53,144 nucleotides of DNA. Source: an uncultured Eubacteriaceae bacterium. Lineage in GTDB: Bacteria; Bacillota; Clostridia; Eubacteriales; UBA1433. Below, piece by piece: positions 45,987-53,144 of the stretch (positions are counted from its first letter, which is position 1; each line of letters starts with the position of its first letter). The notes beneath the pieces were generated by a model, which worked only from the letters and a program-made list of their open reading frames with translations, was not told the DNA's origin and made no database searches. The position numbers and the translations under genes were made by a program. The stretch spans positions 1 through 53,144 of the forward strand of contig CALFLU010000031.1 in NCBI GenBank assembly GCA_937880125.1. Direction: 5' to 3'.

Positions 45987-46568
45987 ATGAGTGTAAGAGA
46001 CTTAGCCTACAAAAACAGAACCTACAGGCGATTTGACGAAAATGTAAAGATCGATATGAAAACCCTCGAAGAATGGGTAGACTTGGCACGTGTTACTTCT
46101 TCGGCTGCCAACGCGCAAGCGCTGAAGTACGTTTTGGTGACAGATCCGAAGGCCTGCCAAACCGTATTTGACAACATCAAATGGGCGCGCGATTTGCCCG
46201 ACTGGCCGGGTCCTGCAGAGGGCGAAAAACCCACCGCATACATTGTTGTGTTTCAAGATGAGTCCATTGCCAAAAACATTCACTGGGATTTGGGACTTGC
46301 CTTGGAAAGCATTACCATGGCTGCCATTGAGCAAGGCTTTGGCGGATGCCAATTCGGCAACGTCAATCGCCCTGTCTTAAAAGAAGCCCTTGGTATCACC
46401 GACGAATCTCTTTCATTGTTGATGGTGTTGGCGCTGGGCAAACCCGTGGAAGAAGTGGTGTTGACCGATATTCCCGAAAGCAAAATCACAAAATATTGGC
46501 GCGATGAAAACATGGTGCACTACGTGCCCAAACGCACGTTGGAAGATATCATCGTCAAAAAATATTAG
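45987..46568 (+). CDS. Nitroreductase-family protein (first tandem copy)
   Basis: This 193-residue flavin reductase-like protein starts MSVRDLAYKNRTYRRFDEN, the FMN phosphate motif (RTYRRF, 11-16), and has ARVTSSAANAQALKYVL (about 34-50), DLGLALESITMAAIEQG (about 98-114), and ALGKPVEEVVL (about 149-159). Nitroreductases reduce nitro groups, quinones or other electron acceptors with NAD(P)H, usually as dimers. The following gene is a close paralogue. CGGAGGTAAAA precedes the ATG. The substrate cannot be read. Confidence 0.92.
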   Translation: MSVRDLAYKNRTYRRFDENVKIDMKTLEEWVDLARVTSSAANAQALKYVLVTDPKACQTVFDNIKWARDLPDWPGPAEGEKPTAYIVVFQDESIAKNIHWDLGLALESITMAAIEQGFGGCQFGNVNRPVLKEALGITDESLSLLMVLALGKPVEEVVLTDIPESKITKYWRDENMVHYVPKRTLEDIIVKKY

Positions 46569-46585
46569 GAAGCGAGGCGAAAACA

Positions 46586-47164
46586 ATGAGTATCAAAGAC
46601 CTTGTCTATAAAAACAGAACCTATCGTCGTTTTGATCAATCTCATAAAATAGAGATGTCCGTTTTGGAAGAACTCGTTGACTTGGCGCGTGTTACCAGCA
46701 GCGGCGGCAACATACAAGCCATTAAGTTTATTTTGGTAACCGATGAAGAAATGTGCCAAACCGTCAACGACCACATTGTGTGGGCGGGGGCACTGCCCCA
46801 GTGGCCGGGCCCCGACGAAGGCGAAAAACCTACGGCTTACATCATCCCGCTGCGCGATGAAAGCATCTCCAAAAACACGTTGTGGGATTTGGGCTTGGCA
46901 ACGCAAGCGATTTTGCTCGGTGCCGTTGAAAAGGGCCTTGGCGCATGCCAATTCGGCAGTGTTAAATATGCGGATCTCACCAAAGTATTGGAACTTCCTG
47001 AAAATTTGGTTATTACCTCGGTGCTTGCACTGGGCAAACCCGTAGAAGAAGTGGTGTTGGTGGATGTGCCCGAGAGCGGAAAAATGGCTTATTACAGAGA
47101 CGAAAACATGGTGCACTATGTGCCGAAACGAACCATGGAAGATGTGGTTTTGAAAAAATTCTAA
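46586..47164 (+). CDS. Nitroreductase-family protein (second tandem copy)
   Basis: This 192-residue paralogue shares the frame of the preceding gene throughout: YKNRTYRRFDQ, ARVTSSGGNIQAIKFIL, WPGPDEGEKPTAYII, ALGKPVEEVVL, and DENMVHYVPKRTMED. By eye about half to two thirds of residues match. It has its own GAAGCGAGG site 17 bases after the first copy. A heterodimer with the first copy is possible. A strong terminator follows. Confidence 0.92.
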   Translation: MSIKDLVYKNRTYRRFDQSHKIEMSVLEELVDLARVTSSGGNIQAIKFILVTDEEMCQTVNDHIVWAGALPQWPGPDEGEKPTAYIIPLRDESISKNTLWDLGLATQAILLGAVEKGLGACQFGSVKYADLTKVLELPENLVITSVLALGKPVEEVVLVDVPESGKMAYYRDENMVHYVPKRTMEDVVLKKF

Positions 47165-47176
47165 ACCCAAATAGAA

Positions 47177-47206
47177 AACATCCCGCAACGGCGGGATGTT
47201 TTTTTA
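47177..47206 (+). terminator. Terminator after the nitroreductases
   Basis: AACATCCCGC/GCGGGATGTT with an AACG loop and a T tract, between convergent operons. Confidence 0.93.
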
Positions 47207-47980
47207 TGTCAAATTGATTTGATCTCTTTCGTTGTAGAGTGTTTTATAGCCCAAATAGAGTGAGCCGAATACCGAAAGGCACACCACGGTGCAAATGGCG
47301 ATCATAATGGCGATTTGATATAAAATGGCTGTCATGGGCAGTGTTCCCGACAAAATTTGCCCTGTCATCATGCCCGGCAGTGCCACAATGCCCATGCCCA
47401 CCATGGAATTCAGCGTGGGCAGCAGTGCCGTTTCCAAGGCACGGTTGACAAAGGGCAGTAAAATCTTTTTCGGTCTTGCGCCCAAATTTAACAGAGAATC
47501 GATGCGGTGTTGCTCGACACGGGTGCTCTCGCGAAAGGTTTTGATGCCAAGGCCCACACCCGTCATGGCATTGCCCATAATCATGCCGCTGAGCGGAATG
47601 ACGTATTGCGGATTAAAAACGCTTTGCCCCACAATGACGGCAACGAAAAACATTATAATCAGCAGTCCTGATATCGCCAACGACAGGGCAATGGCTTGTT
47701 TGAATTTTTTGTTGAGCTCTTTATTTTTCGACAATACGCGATGGATGGCAAATGCAATCATGACAAGCACATAACTCACGGTAAACAGCGGATGCGGATT
47801 TTGAAAAATATAGGTCAGCACCAATCCTGCCAGTGCCAGCTGCACGCTCATGCGCAAACTCGCCACAAACAGCAGCTTCACCTGGTCGATTTTCGCTTTT
47901 TTCATAATGAACAGCACAATCAAAAGCAGCAGGTAGACGATGCTGAATTGCAGCAGGTTTAACTCAACAATTTGTTGCAT
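47204..47980 (-). CDS. fetB: FetB-type ABC exporter permease (UPF0014)
   Basis: This 258-residue membrane protein has about seven hydrophobic segments with the family motifs LSGMIMGNAMTGVGLGIKTF (about 134-153), EQHRIDSLLNLGARPKKILL (about 161-180) and MVGMGIVALPGMMTGQILSG (about 199-218). FetAB exports iron or other metals and protects against oxidative damage. The ATG follows AAAGGGAGAAG and overlaps the ATP-binding gene by 17 bases. Terminator just beyond its stop is shared with the convergent genes. Confidence 0.92.
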   Translation of the reverse strand: MQQIVELNLLQFSIVYLLLLIVLFIMKKAKIDQVKLLFVASLRMSVQLALAGLVLTYIFQNPHPLFTVSYVLVMIAFAIHRVLSKNKELNKKFKQAIALSLAISGLLIIMFFVAVIVGQSVFNPQYVIPLSGMIMGNAMTGVGLGIKTFRESTRVEQHRIDSLLNLGARPKKILLPFVNRALETALLPTLNSMVGMGIVALPGMMTGQILSGTLPMTAILYQIAIMIAICTVVCLSVFGSLYLGYKTLYNERDQINLT

Positions 47981-48602
47981 GCTCTTCTCCCTTTAATTCG
48001 ATGACATGGTCTGCATACAGCTTCACAATTTCTTTGTCGTGGCTGACGACCAGCAGTGTAATTTCATTTTTTTTGCAATGCGTACGGATATTTTTTATGA
48101 CATCTCTCGCCGTTTGCTCGTCCAGCGCCGAGGTGGGCTCGTCCAACATCAGCACTTTGGGCATGAACGAGAGGCAGATTGCCAAATACACCCTTTGTCT
48201 TTCTCCGCCTGACATGGTGTCGCATAATGCTTCGGACGCAAAGGGCCCTTGGCATATTGCAAGGTATTCTTCGATCGCTTTTGGTTTCGGTTTATCCAAA
48301 CCCAGGTATTCATAATACATATTAAAATTCTCTTCAATGCTGCCCGAAAATAAATACACCTGCTGCCCTGCCAAAAGCACTTGCCTGCGCAGGGCGATGG
48401 CATCGATTTGTTCGATATCTTTTCCGCAATAAAATACTTGGCCTTGACTGGGCGAGAGCGTGCCGTTGAAAAGGCGCAAAAGCGTGCTTTTGCCACTGCC
48501 GCTCGGCCCTGTCACAAAGGTTACGCTGTTATATTCGATATCAATGGAAGGAAAAACCGTAACAGAACGATAGACTGCGTTGCGCAGCGATAAGATGTGC
48601 AT
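47964..48602 (-). CDS. fetA: FetA-type ABC exporter ATP-binding protein
   Basis: This 212-residue ATPase has Walker A GPSGSGKSTLL (about 32-42), Q-loop AGQQVYLFSGSIEENFNM, signature MSGGERQRVYLA (about 129-140), Walker B VLMLDEPTSALD (about 149-160), and the switch His in VVSHDKE. It pairs with FetB through the overlapping genes. Together they are likely an exporter of Fe or a similar metal. GGTGAAA lies before the ATG. Confidence 0.92.
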   Translation of the reverse strand: MHILSLRNAVYRSVTVFPSIDIEYNSVTFVTGPSGSGKSTLLRLFNGTLSPSQGQVFYCGKDIEQIDAIALRRQVLLAGQQVYLFSGSIEENFNMYYEYLGLDKPKPKAIEEYLAICQGPFASEALCDTMSGGERQRVYLAICLSFMPKVLMLDEPTSALDEQTARDVIKNIRTHCKKNEITLLVVSHDKEIVKLYADHVIELKGEEHATNC

Positions 48603-48664
48603 GGTTATATTTCACCGTTAAGATTATTTTTTCTTTACGCATTGCTATATTTTATCACAATCCA

Positions 48665-48697
48665 TAAAAAAACAGCAGATGCATCTGCCGTTTTTTT
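48665..48697 (-). terminator. Terminator of the thrC-thrB-pheB operon
   Basis: GGCAGATGCATCTGC-type palindrome flanked by A and T tracts (AAAACaGCAGATGCATCTGCcGTTTT), at the stop of the ACT-domain gene. Confidence 0.85.
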
Positions 48698-49130
48698 AGT
48701 CCATTGCAATGAGCCGGGCATTGCCCACACCTTCGATGGCAGAAATGGCCTCCAAAAGCTTTGTTACATCTTCCAACATATTGGCAATATCCAGCGAAAT
48801 CGTCAAATGTGCGATATTATGGATCGGAATATTTTGATGAATGGTCAAAATGTTGCCGTTGAACTCTGCAATAACGCCCAGCACCGAGGACAGTCTGCCT
48901 TTTTCGTGGGAGAGCGCAAAGCTGAAAATGCATTTTTTTGCATTATCCATGGTAGAGGCAAAAACCTTGTCTTTATATTTATAGTAGGTGCTTCGGCTAA
49001 TCCCCGCTTTTTTCACCGCCTCACTGATCGTTTTTGCGTTTCCTTCGTTGAGCAGTCTGCCCGCATAGATGACTTTGTCAATATAATCGGGAAGCAGCTC
49101 CCTATGGACGATAAAATAGCCTTCTTTCAT
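48696..49130 (-). CDS. ACT-domain protein, PheB/UPF0735 family
   Basis: This 144-residue protein has a helix-turn-helix-like N-terminal half (residues 26-60, TISEAVKKAGISRSTYYKY) and a C-terminal ACT domain (about 68-142, FALSHEKGRLSSVLGVIAEF and IPIHNIAHLTISLDI). This is the UPF0735/PheB pattern in Bacillota, often next to aromatic or threonine genes. ACT domains bind amino acids, so it may sense threonine or similar. AAAGGAG precedes the ATG, 3 bases after thrB. Confidence 0.88.
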   Translation of the reverse strand: MKEGYFIVHRELLPDYIDKVIYAGRLLNEGNAKTISEAVKKAGISRSTYYKYKDKVFASTMDNAKKCIFSFALSHEKGRLSSVLGVIAEFNGNILTIHQNIPIHNIAHLTISLDIANMLEDVTKLLEAISAIEGVGNARLIAMD

Positions 49131-49133
49131 TTT

Positions 49134-50024
49134 TTACTCCTTTATCAGGCGTGCCCCTTCGCAGTCTACATCCAGGGCAATGGCCTGCCAGCGATGGCGA
49201 AAGTCTCGCTTGGCTTCTTGAAAATCTTTGAGCAGCCGTTGCATATCTGTTTTATCCGCAATGCCCATGATGCTGGGTCCCGCACCGCTGATAAACACAG
49301 CATGTACGCCCGCCTTTTGGGCAAACTGTTCAATTTTTTTATACTCGTCAATCAAAGGAATGCGATAGGGCTGATGCAGCCTGTCGTCTGCGCCGTCGGC
49401 AATCATGTCTGATTTGCCCTGTGTGAGGGCTGAGACCATCAGTGCCGCACGGGCGATGTTGTGAATGCCGTCCTTATAGGAAAGACTTGGCGGCAACACT
49501 TTACGCGCCTTGGACGTCGACAATCTGAAATTCGGCACAAAAACGCAAAATCCGTATTTTTCGTGGGGCAGTTGTTTGAGATATTGCCACCCGCTTTTCG
49601 TGTGATACGAAATCGTCAGCCCGCCAAACATGGCTGCCGAAATGTTGTCTGCATGACCCTCAAGCCCTGAGCAAATGTCGAAGGCCTGCGCAATGTCAAC
49701 CGGCATGCCGCAAAGCTCATAGGCTGCCATGACACCTGCAATGATGCATGTGGCGCTGCTGCCCAACCCGCGGGAGATGGGTATGTTTTCTTCGATATCG
49801 ATTTGGACACCTTCAATGGTTCGTCCGATTTTTTTCAATGCTGTTTTCAAAGATGTCAGCACCATGTTGCGGTCGTTGCGGTGCCTTTCGGCAAAACTGT
49901 CGCCGATTTTATAGCCGGCGTGCGGACGAAAGGTAAAGGTATTATACATCTGAAAACCGATGCCCAAACTGTCAAATCCGCATCCTAAATTTGCCGTGCT
50001 GGCAGGGACTTTTACTTGAAACAT
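49134..50024 (-). CDS. thrB: Homoserine kinase
   Basis: This 296-residue GHMP kinase phosphorylates homoserine. Visible signatures: VPASTANLGCGFDSLGIGF (5-23), the ATP loop PISRGLGSSATCIIAGVMAA (about 91-110), and AVFISGAGPSIMGIADK (about 231-247). AAGGAGGGCAAG precedes the ATG, which follows the thrC stop by one base, so the two are tightly coupled. Confidence 0.97.
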   Translation of the reverse strand: MFQVKVPASTANLGCGFDSLGIGFQMYNTFTFRPHAGYKIGDSFAERHRNDRNMVLTSLKTALKKIGRTIEGVQIDIEENIPISRGLGSSATCIIAGVMAAYELCGMPVDIAQAFDICSGLEGHADNISAAMFGGLTISYHTKSGWQYLKQLPHEKYGFCVFVPNFRLSTSKARKVLPPSLSYKDGIHNIARAALMVSALTQGKSDMIADGADDRLHQPYRIPLIDEYKKIEQFAQKAGVHAVFISGAGPSIMGIADKTDMQRLLKDFQEAKRDFRHRWQAIALDVDCEGARLIKE

Positions 50025-50025
50025 T

Positions 50026-51507
50026 TTACTTGCCCTCCTTCAGCAAATTTTCGATCAAAGGAATTATCTCTTCTTTATCGCAAACTTGTGTATGCAGCAA
50101 TTTTGCTTCCTCGATCTTTTTAAGCGCGGGGTGCATCGGCACTTTTGTGACTTTTTCCAACTCTCTCAGCGCCTCAAAACTGTCGCTGTCTTGTCCTGCA
50201 ATGGCGCTTAACACGTTGTCGGCAAATTTGTAGGCATTGGCGGTGGATAAAATCACCGTGGGGGTGCTGTCGCCTGTTTGCCGTTGATAGCGTTCATAAA
50301 CATGTGCCGCTGCTGCCGTGTGGGTATCGATGAGATAGTTTTCTTGTTCGAAGGTTTTGTGAATCATCTTTTTTATGTCCGCCTCTTTAGCATAGTCCCC
50401 ATAGAACTTGCTTTGCAGTGCTTTTTTGATCGAATCATTGACTTCATAAACGCCGTTTGCGGCCAATTGCTGCATTAAATCGGCAACATATGCTGCGTTG
50501 TTTTCGCTGAGATGAAAGAGCAGTCGCTCGAGGTTTGATGAGATCAAAATGTCCATGGACGGCGAAATCGTCTTTTTGAAGGTTCTGTTTTTGTCATAGG
50601 CACCGCTGTTAATGAAGTCTGTTAATACGTTATTTTCATTGGACGCACAGATAAATCGATTTACCGGCAGCCCCGCAAGAGAGGCGTAATAGCCTGCCAA
50701 AATATTGCCGAAGTTGCCTGTGGGCACACAAAAGTTGACCTTTTCTCCGGGCTTGATTTTTTGATCGCCTATCAGTTGCCCGTAAGCCCACCAATAATAA
50801 ATTGTCTGGGGAAACAGGCGTCCGATGTTGATGGAGTTGGCCGAAGACAACATCACGCTGTGCTTGCGCGCTGTTTGTTTGACTTCTTTGCTGTCAAAGG
50901 CTTTCTTCACTGCGCTTTGCGCATCGTCAAAGTTGCCGCGAATGCCGAACACGTGCACATTATCGCCTTTTTGCGACTGCATATGTCTCTTTTGTACGGC
51001 GCTGACCCCTTGGTCGGGATAGAAGACCACAATGTCGATATTGGGCTGATCGGCAAAGGCTTCCAGTGCGCTTTTGCCGGTATCCCCGCTGGTGGCGGTG
51101 AGAATCATAATCCTTTGTTGAATATCTTTTACTCGCAGTGCTTCGGCCATCAGATGCGGCAACACGGAAAGCGCCATATCCTTAAACGCTGCGGTTTTGC
51201 CGTGATAGAGTTCTAAAAAGATTTTGCTGTCTGTATAGCTCAGTGCCACCGGCGGTGTGGTATAGAAGTTATCTTCATTGTACGCTGCCTGTGCACATTT
51301 TGTGACGTCAATGCCGTCGGACGAAAAATAAGGTTCTAAGATATCGGCCGCCGCTAAAGTATATTGCTTGTCGATAAGCTTTTGTATGTCAAAGACGATA
51401 TCGGTTTGGGCGGGAACAAACAGCCCTCCGTCATCGGCAATGCCTTTGATGAGTGCCTCTGCAGGGCCTATAGAGCCGCCTTTGCCTCTTGTGCTGATGT
51501 AGTCCAT
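50026..51507 (-). CDS. thrC: Threonine synthase
   Basis: This 493-residue PLP enzyme makes threonine from phosphohomoserine. It begins MDYISTRGKGGSIGPAEALI, with the PLP lysine in LELYHGKTAAFKDMALSVLP (about 98-117), TATSGDTGKSALEAF (about 139-153) and the phosphate loop VPTGNFGNILAGYYAS (about 262-277). Length fits the long bacterial type. It is first in a minus-strand operon with thrB and the PheB-type gene. A promoter with TTTACA/TATAAT lies upstream. Confidence 0.97.
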   Translation of the reverse strand: MDYISTRGKGGSIGPAEALIKGIADDGGLFVPAQTDIVFDIQKLIDKQYTLAAADILEPYFSSDGIDVTKCAQAAYNEDNFYTTPPVALSYTDSKIFLELYHGKTAAFKDMALSVLPHLMAEALRVKDIQQRIMILTATSGDTGKSALEAFADQPNIDIVVFYPDQGVSAVQKRHMQSQKGDNVHVFGIRGNFDDAQSAVKKAFDSKEVKQTARKHSVMLSSANSINIGRLFPQTIYYWWAYGQLIGDQKIKPGEKVNFCVPTGNFGNILAGYYASLAGLPVNRFICASNENNVLTDFINSGAYDKNRTFKKTISPSMDILISSNLERLLFHLSENNAAYVADLMQQLAANGVYEVNDSIKKALQSKFYGDYAKEADIKKMIHKTFEQENYLIDTHTAAAAHVYERYQRQTGDSTPTVILSTANAYKFADNVLSAIAGQDSDSFEALRELEKVTKVPMHPALKKIEEAKLLHTQVCDKEEIIPLIENLLKEGK

Positions 51508-51536
51508 GAAATAAATTCCTTTCTTGAAAATAAAAC

Positions 51537-51565
51537 TTGCGCATGGTTGTATTATATGTTATTAT
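51537..51565 (+). promoter_or_regulatory. Candidate hom promoter
   Basis: TTGCGC (51537-51542), a 17-base spacer and TATTAT (51560-51565). It overlaps the divergent thrC promoter. Confidence 0.45.
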
Positions 51566-51579
51566 GTTTGCATTGTAAA
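51551..51579 (-). promoter_or_regulatory. thrC promoter
   Basis: Minus-strand TTTACA (51579-51574), a 17-base spacer and TATAAT (51556-51551), 44 bases before the start codon. Confidence 0.8.
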
Positions 51580-51617
51580 TACAAATGTTTTTATTTTAGA
51601 AACATTTTTTAGAAAGG

Positions 51618-52856
51618 GTGTTTGTTATAAAAATCGGATTGCTTGGTCTGGGGACGGTTGGAAAAGGTGTCTACAATATTATCAACAACGAAAAAGGATA
51701 TTATTTTCAGACAGAAGCCGACGCGCCCCAAATTGTAAAAATACTGGTAACGGATACGAATAAAGATCGCGGCAATGACTTGGATTATTCGCTTTTGACA
51801 ACGGATCCGGACGATATTTTGCTGGACAATACCATTGATATTGTCGTCGCCGTCATGGGTGGCGGCGAGCCCGAATTGAAATATGTTTTAAGGGCGCTGA
51901 ACAATAAAAAACATGTGGTCACCGCCAACAAACAAATAATTTCGGACAATATGGCACTTTTGTTGTCAACCGCCAAAGAAAACAATGTTTCGCTGATGTT
52001 TGAGGCCAGTGTGGGCGGGGGTATTCCCATCATTGACACGATGCAGCAGTTATTGAAAATCAATCGCATCAACAACGTCACGGGCATTTTGAACGGTACG
52101 ACAAATTTTATTTTATCACAAATGAGCCAGCATCGCTCTTCTTTTGACGATGCACTCAAAGTTGCGCAGCAAATGGGCTTTGCCGAGGCAGACCCCACTG
52201 CCGATGTCATGGGCTTTGATGTCAGTCGAAAACTTTCGATTCTCTCTTCTTTGGCCTACAACCACATTATCAAAGACGAGAATATCTACAAACGGGGCAT
52301 TACCTCTATTGCCGCCGCGGATATCGAAATGACGCGCATGAACGGATATGTGCTTAAATATGTGGCGCAATCCTTTTTAAAAGGCGACAAATATTATACC
52401 GCTGTTGCCCCTGCACTCATTAAAGAGTCCACCGAGCTGGCTGTTGTCAACAATGAATATAATGTCATTATCTTAAACGGCAACATCATCGGCGAAATCA
52501 AAGTTTCCGGCAAAGGGGCCGGTCAAAACCCCACGGCCAATGCGGTGGTAGGCGATATTATTTATATCTTGGAAAAGAAATCTCCCATTGAGGCAGATTT
52601 TTCCAACCCCATTCGCAACGGCGGTATGGATGAATTTCGCGGCAAATATTATTTTCGATTCCGTGTCGAAAACAGCGCGCAATTTTCATCGGTCTTTGAC
52701 TGCGTAGACAAATATGTCGAGAAAAAAGATGCCATTTACCAAAAGGGAAACCTGTTTTTCTTCACAGAAGAAATTGCCTCATCGGTTGCCTTAAAAATTG
52801 AAAATGAAACCACTAAAATCTGCGAAAATATCTTTTTCGCAAGAGTAATTGAATAG
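51618..52856 (+). CDS. hom: Homoserine dehydrogenase
   Basis: This 412-residue enzyme has the NAD motif IGLLGLGTVGKGVYNI (6-21), the substrate region VTANKQIISDN (about 96-106), GGGIPIIDTMQQLL (about 132-145), GILNGTTNFILSQM (about 154-167) and AEADPTADVMGFD. A C-terminal ACT-like part is present (about 340-412). The only usual start in frame is GTG at 51618, but the AGAAAGG site touches it; no ATG or TTG lies in frame just downstream, so the exact start is uncertain. It is divergent from thrC, and a small ACT protein follows 10 bases after the stop. Confidence 0.93.
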   Translation: MFVIKIGLLGLGTVGKGVYNIINNEKGYYFQTEADAPQIVKILVTDTNKDRGNDLDYSLLTTDPDDILLDNTIDIVVAVMGGGEPELKYVLRALNNKKHVVTANKQIISDNMALLLSTAKENNVSLMFEASVGGGIPIIDTMQQLLKINRINNVTGILNGTTNFILSQMSQHRSSFDDALKVAQQMGFAEADPTADVMGFDVSRKLSILSSLAYNHIIKDENIYKRGITSIAAADIEMTRMNGYVLKYVAQSFLKGDKYYTAVAPALIKESTELAVVNNEYNVIILNGNIIGEIKVSGKGAGQNPTANAVVGDIIYILEKKSPIEADFSNPIRNGGMDEFRGKYYFRFRVENSAQFSSVFDCVDKYVEKKDAIYQKGNLFFFTEEIASSVALKIENETTKICENIFFARVIE

Positions 52857-52866
52857 GAGCAATGCC

Positions 52867-53144
52867 ATGATTACAAAACGTTCGTCCATACAAAGCATTT
52901 TTTTAGATGACGATATCGCCAAGATATCTATTTTGGAACTGCCCGACAAGCCGGGAATCGCCTTTAAACTTTTTAGCCTGCTCACGGCTGAAGACGTGAA
53001 AATAGATATGATCGTACAAAATGTCAATCGACAAAACATCAACGATATTTCTTTTACGGTGCGCCAGGAACAAATGGAAAAAGCCGTGCAGACGGCACAG
53101 AAGTTTGCGTTTGAAGTCAATGCCCAAAAGGTCATTTATGACAA
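52867..53144 (+). CDS. Stand-alone aspartokinase-type ACT domain protein, partial
   Basis: From ATG 52867, behind AGGAGC, the reading gives 92 residues before the window ends. After MITKRSSIQSIFLDDDIAKI come ELPDKPGIAFKLFSLL (24-39), VKIDMIVQNVNRQNINDIS (46-64) and FTVRQEQMEKA, which match the regulatory (beta) ACT region of aspartate kinase. No kinase domain precedes it: the upstream gene is hom. So it looks like a separate regulatory subunit or an ACT sensor of the threonine/lysine branch. The C-terminus is not in view. Confidence 0.75.
   Translation, partial: MITKRSSIQSIFLDDDIAKISILELPDKPGIAFKLFSLLTAEDVKIDMIVQNVNRQNINDISFTVRQEQMEKAVQTAQKFAFEVNAQKVIYD

Overview
The window looks like a chromosome segment of a strictly or mainly anaerobic Gram-positive bacterium of the Bacillota (Clostridia-like), at moderate GC. 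The support is: consensus TTGACA/TATAAT promoters with strong AGGAGG-type ribosome sites; SAM-I, FMN and tyrosyl T-box leaders; long-form HPF; and redox genes typical of anaerobes (FeoAB, hybrid-cluster protein, rubredoxin, enoate-reductase-type flavoprotein). I cannot name the genus from sequence alone.

Region by region. 1-5.5 kb: a partial YbaK-type deacylase and metK (minus strand) behind a consensus promoter and a SAM-I riboswitch, then a plus-strand run of a TtcA-like tRNA thiolase, RecD2 helicase and ComF. 5.6-13.3 kb: hpf, a DUF5317 membrane protein with a roughly 600-residue acidic tail, secA, prfB with its programmed +1 frameshift, and a PPK2 polyphosphate kinase. 13.3-19.6 kb: an Mbeg1-like hydrolase, an FMN-riboswitch-controlled RibU riboflavin transporter, a feoA-feoB-Cys-rich protein operon divergent from a short DtxR/MntR-type regulator, and tyrS under a T-box. 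19.9-26.4 kb: S41 protease, RlmL-like methyltransferase, PrmC and YibE/F protein in overlapping order, then ridA/murI and an EcsC-family protein.

26.5-33 kb is a redox and organic-acid locus: an Ldh-family dehydrogenase, an MFS transporter broken by a frameshift, a small Cys protein, a D-2-hydroxyacid dehydrogenase, a GntR-type regulator reduced to a remnant, and a two-part flavin oxidoreductase. The transporter and regulator appear to be decaying while the enzymes are intact. 33-35.2 kb is a cupin-rubredoxin-Hcp operon with a candidate CRP/FNR-type operator centred near -41.5. 35.3-37.9 kb holds a DUF4406 protein, a small ORF and an L,D-transpeptidase with a long acidic cytoplasmic extension.

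38.0-44.6 kb is the most unusual part. It is a minus-strand array of Rhs (YD-repeat) fragments and immunity-type genes next to tRNA-Ala(GGC). It includes an Rhs tip ending in an AHH nuclease domain, and three junctions built alike: immunity gene, then a perfect palindrome, then a short Rhs-coding seed repeat. It reads as a stack of displaced toxin/immunity cassettes without a full-length Rhs carrier gene in view.

45-53 kb returns to housekeeping metabolism: a second D-2-hydroxyacid dehydrogenase with two tandem nitroreductases, a FetAB-type metal exporter, and the threonine branch (pheB-type ACT protein, thrB and thrC on minus, divergent from hom and a stand-alone aspartokinase-type ACT domain on plus, cut by the window end). 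No CRISPR array, rRNA or intact insertion sequence was seen.
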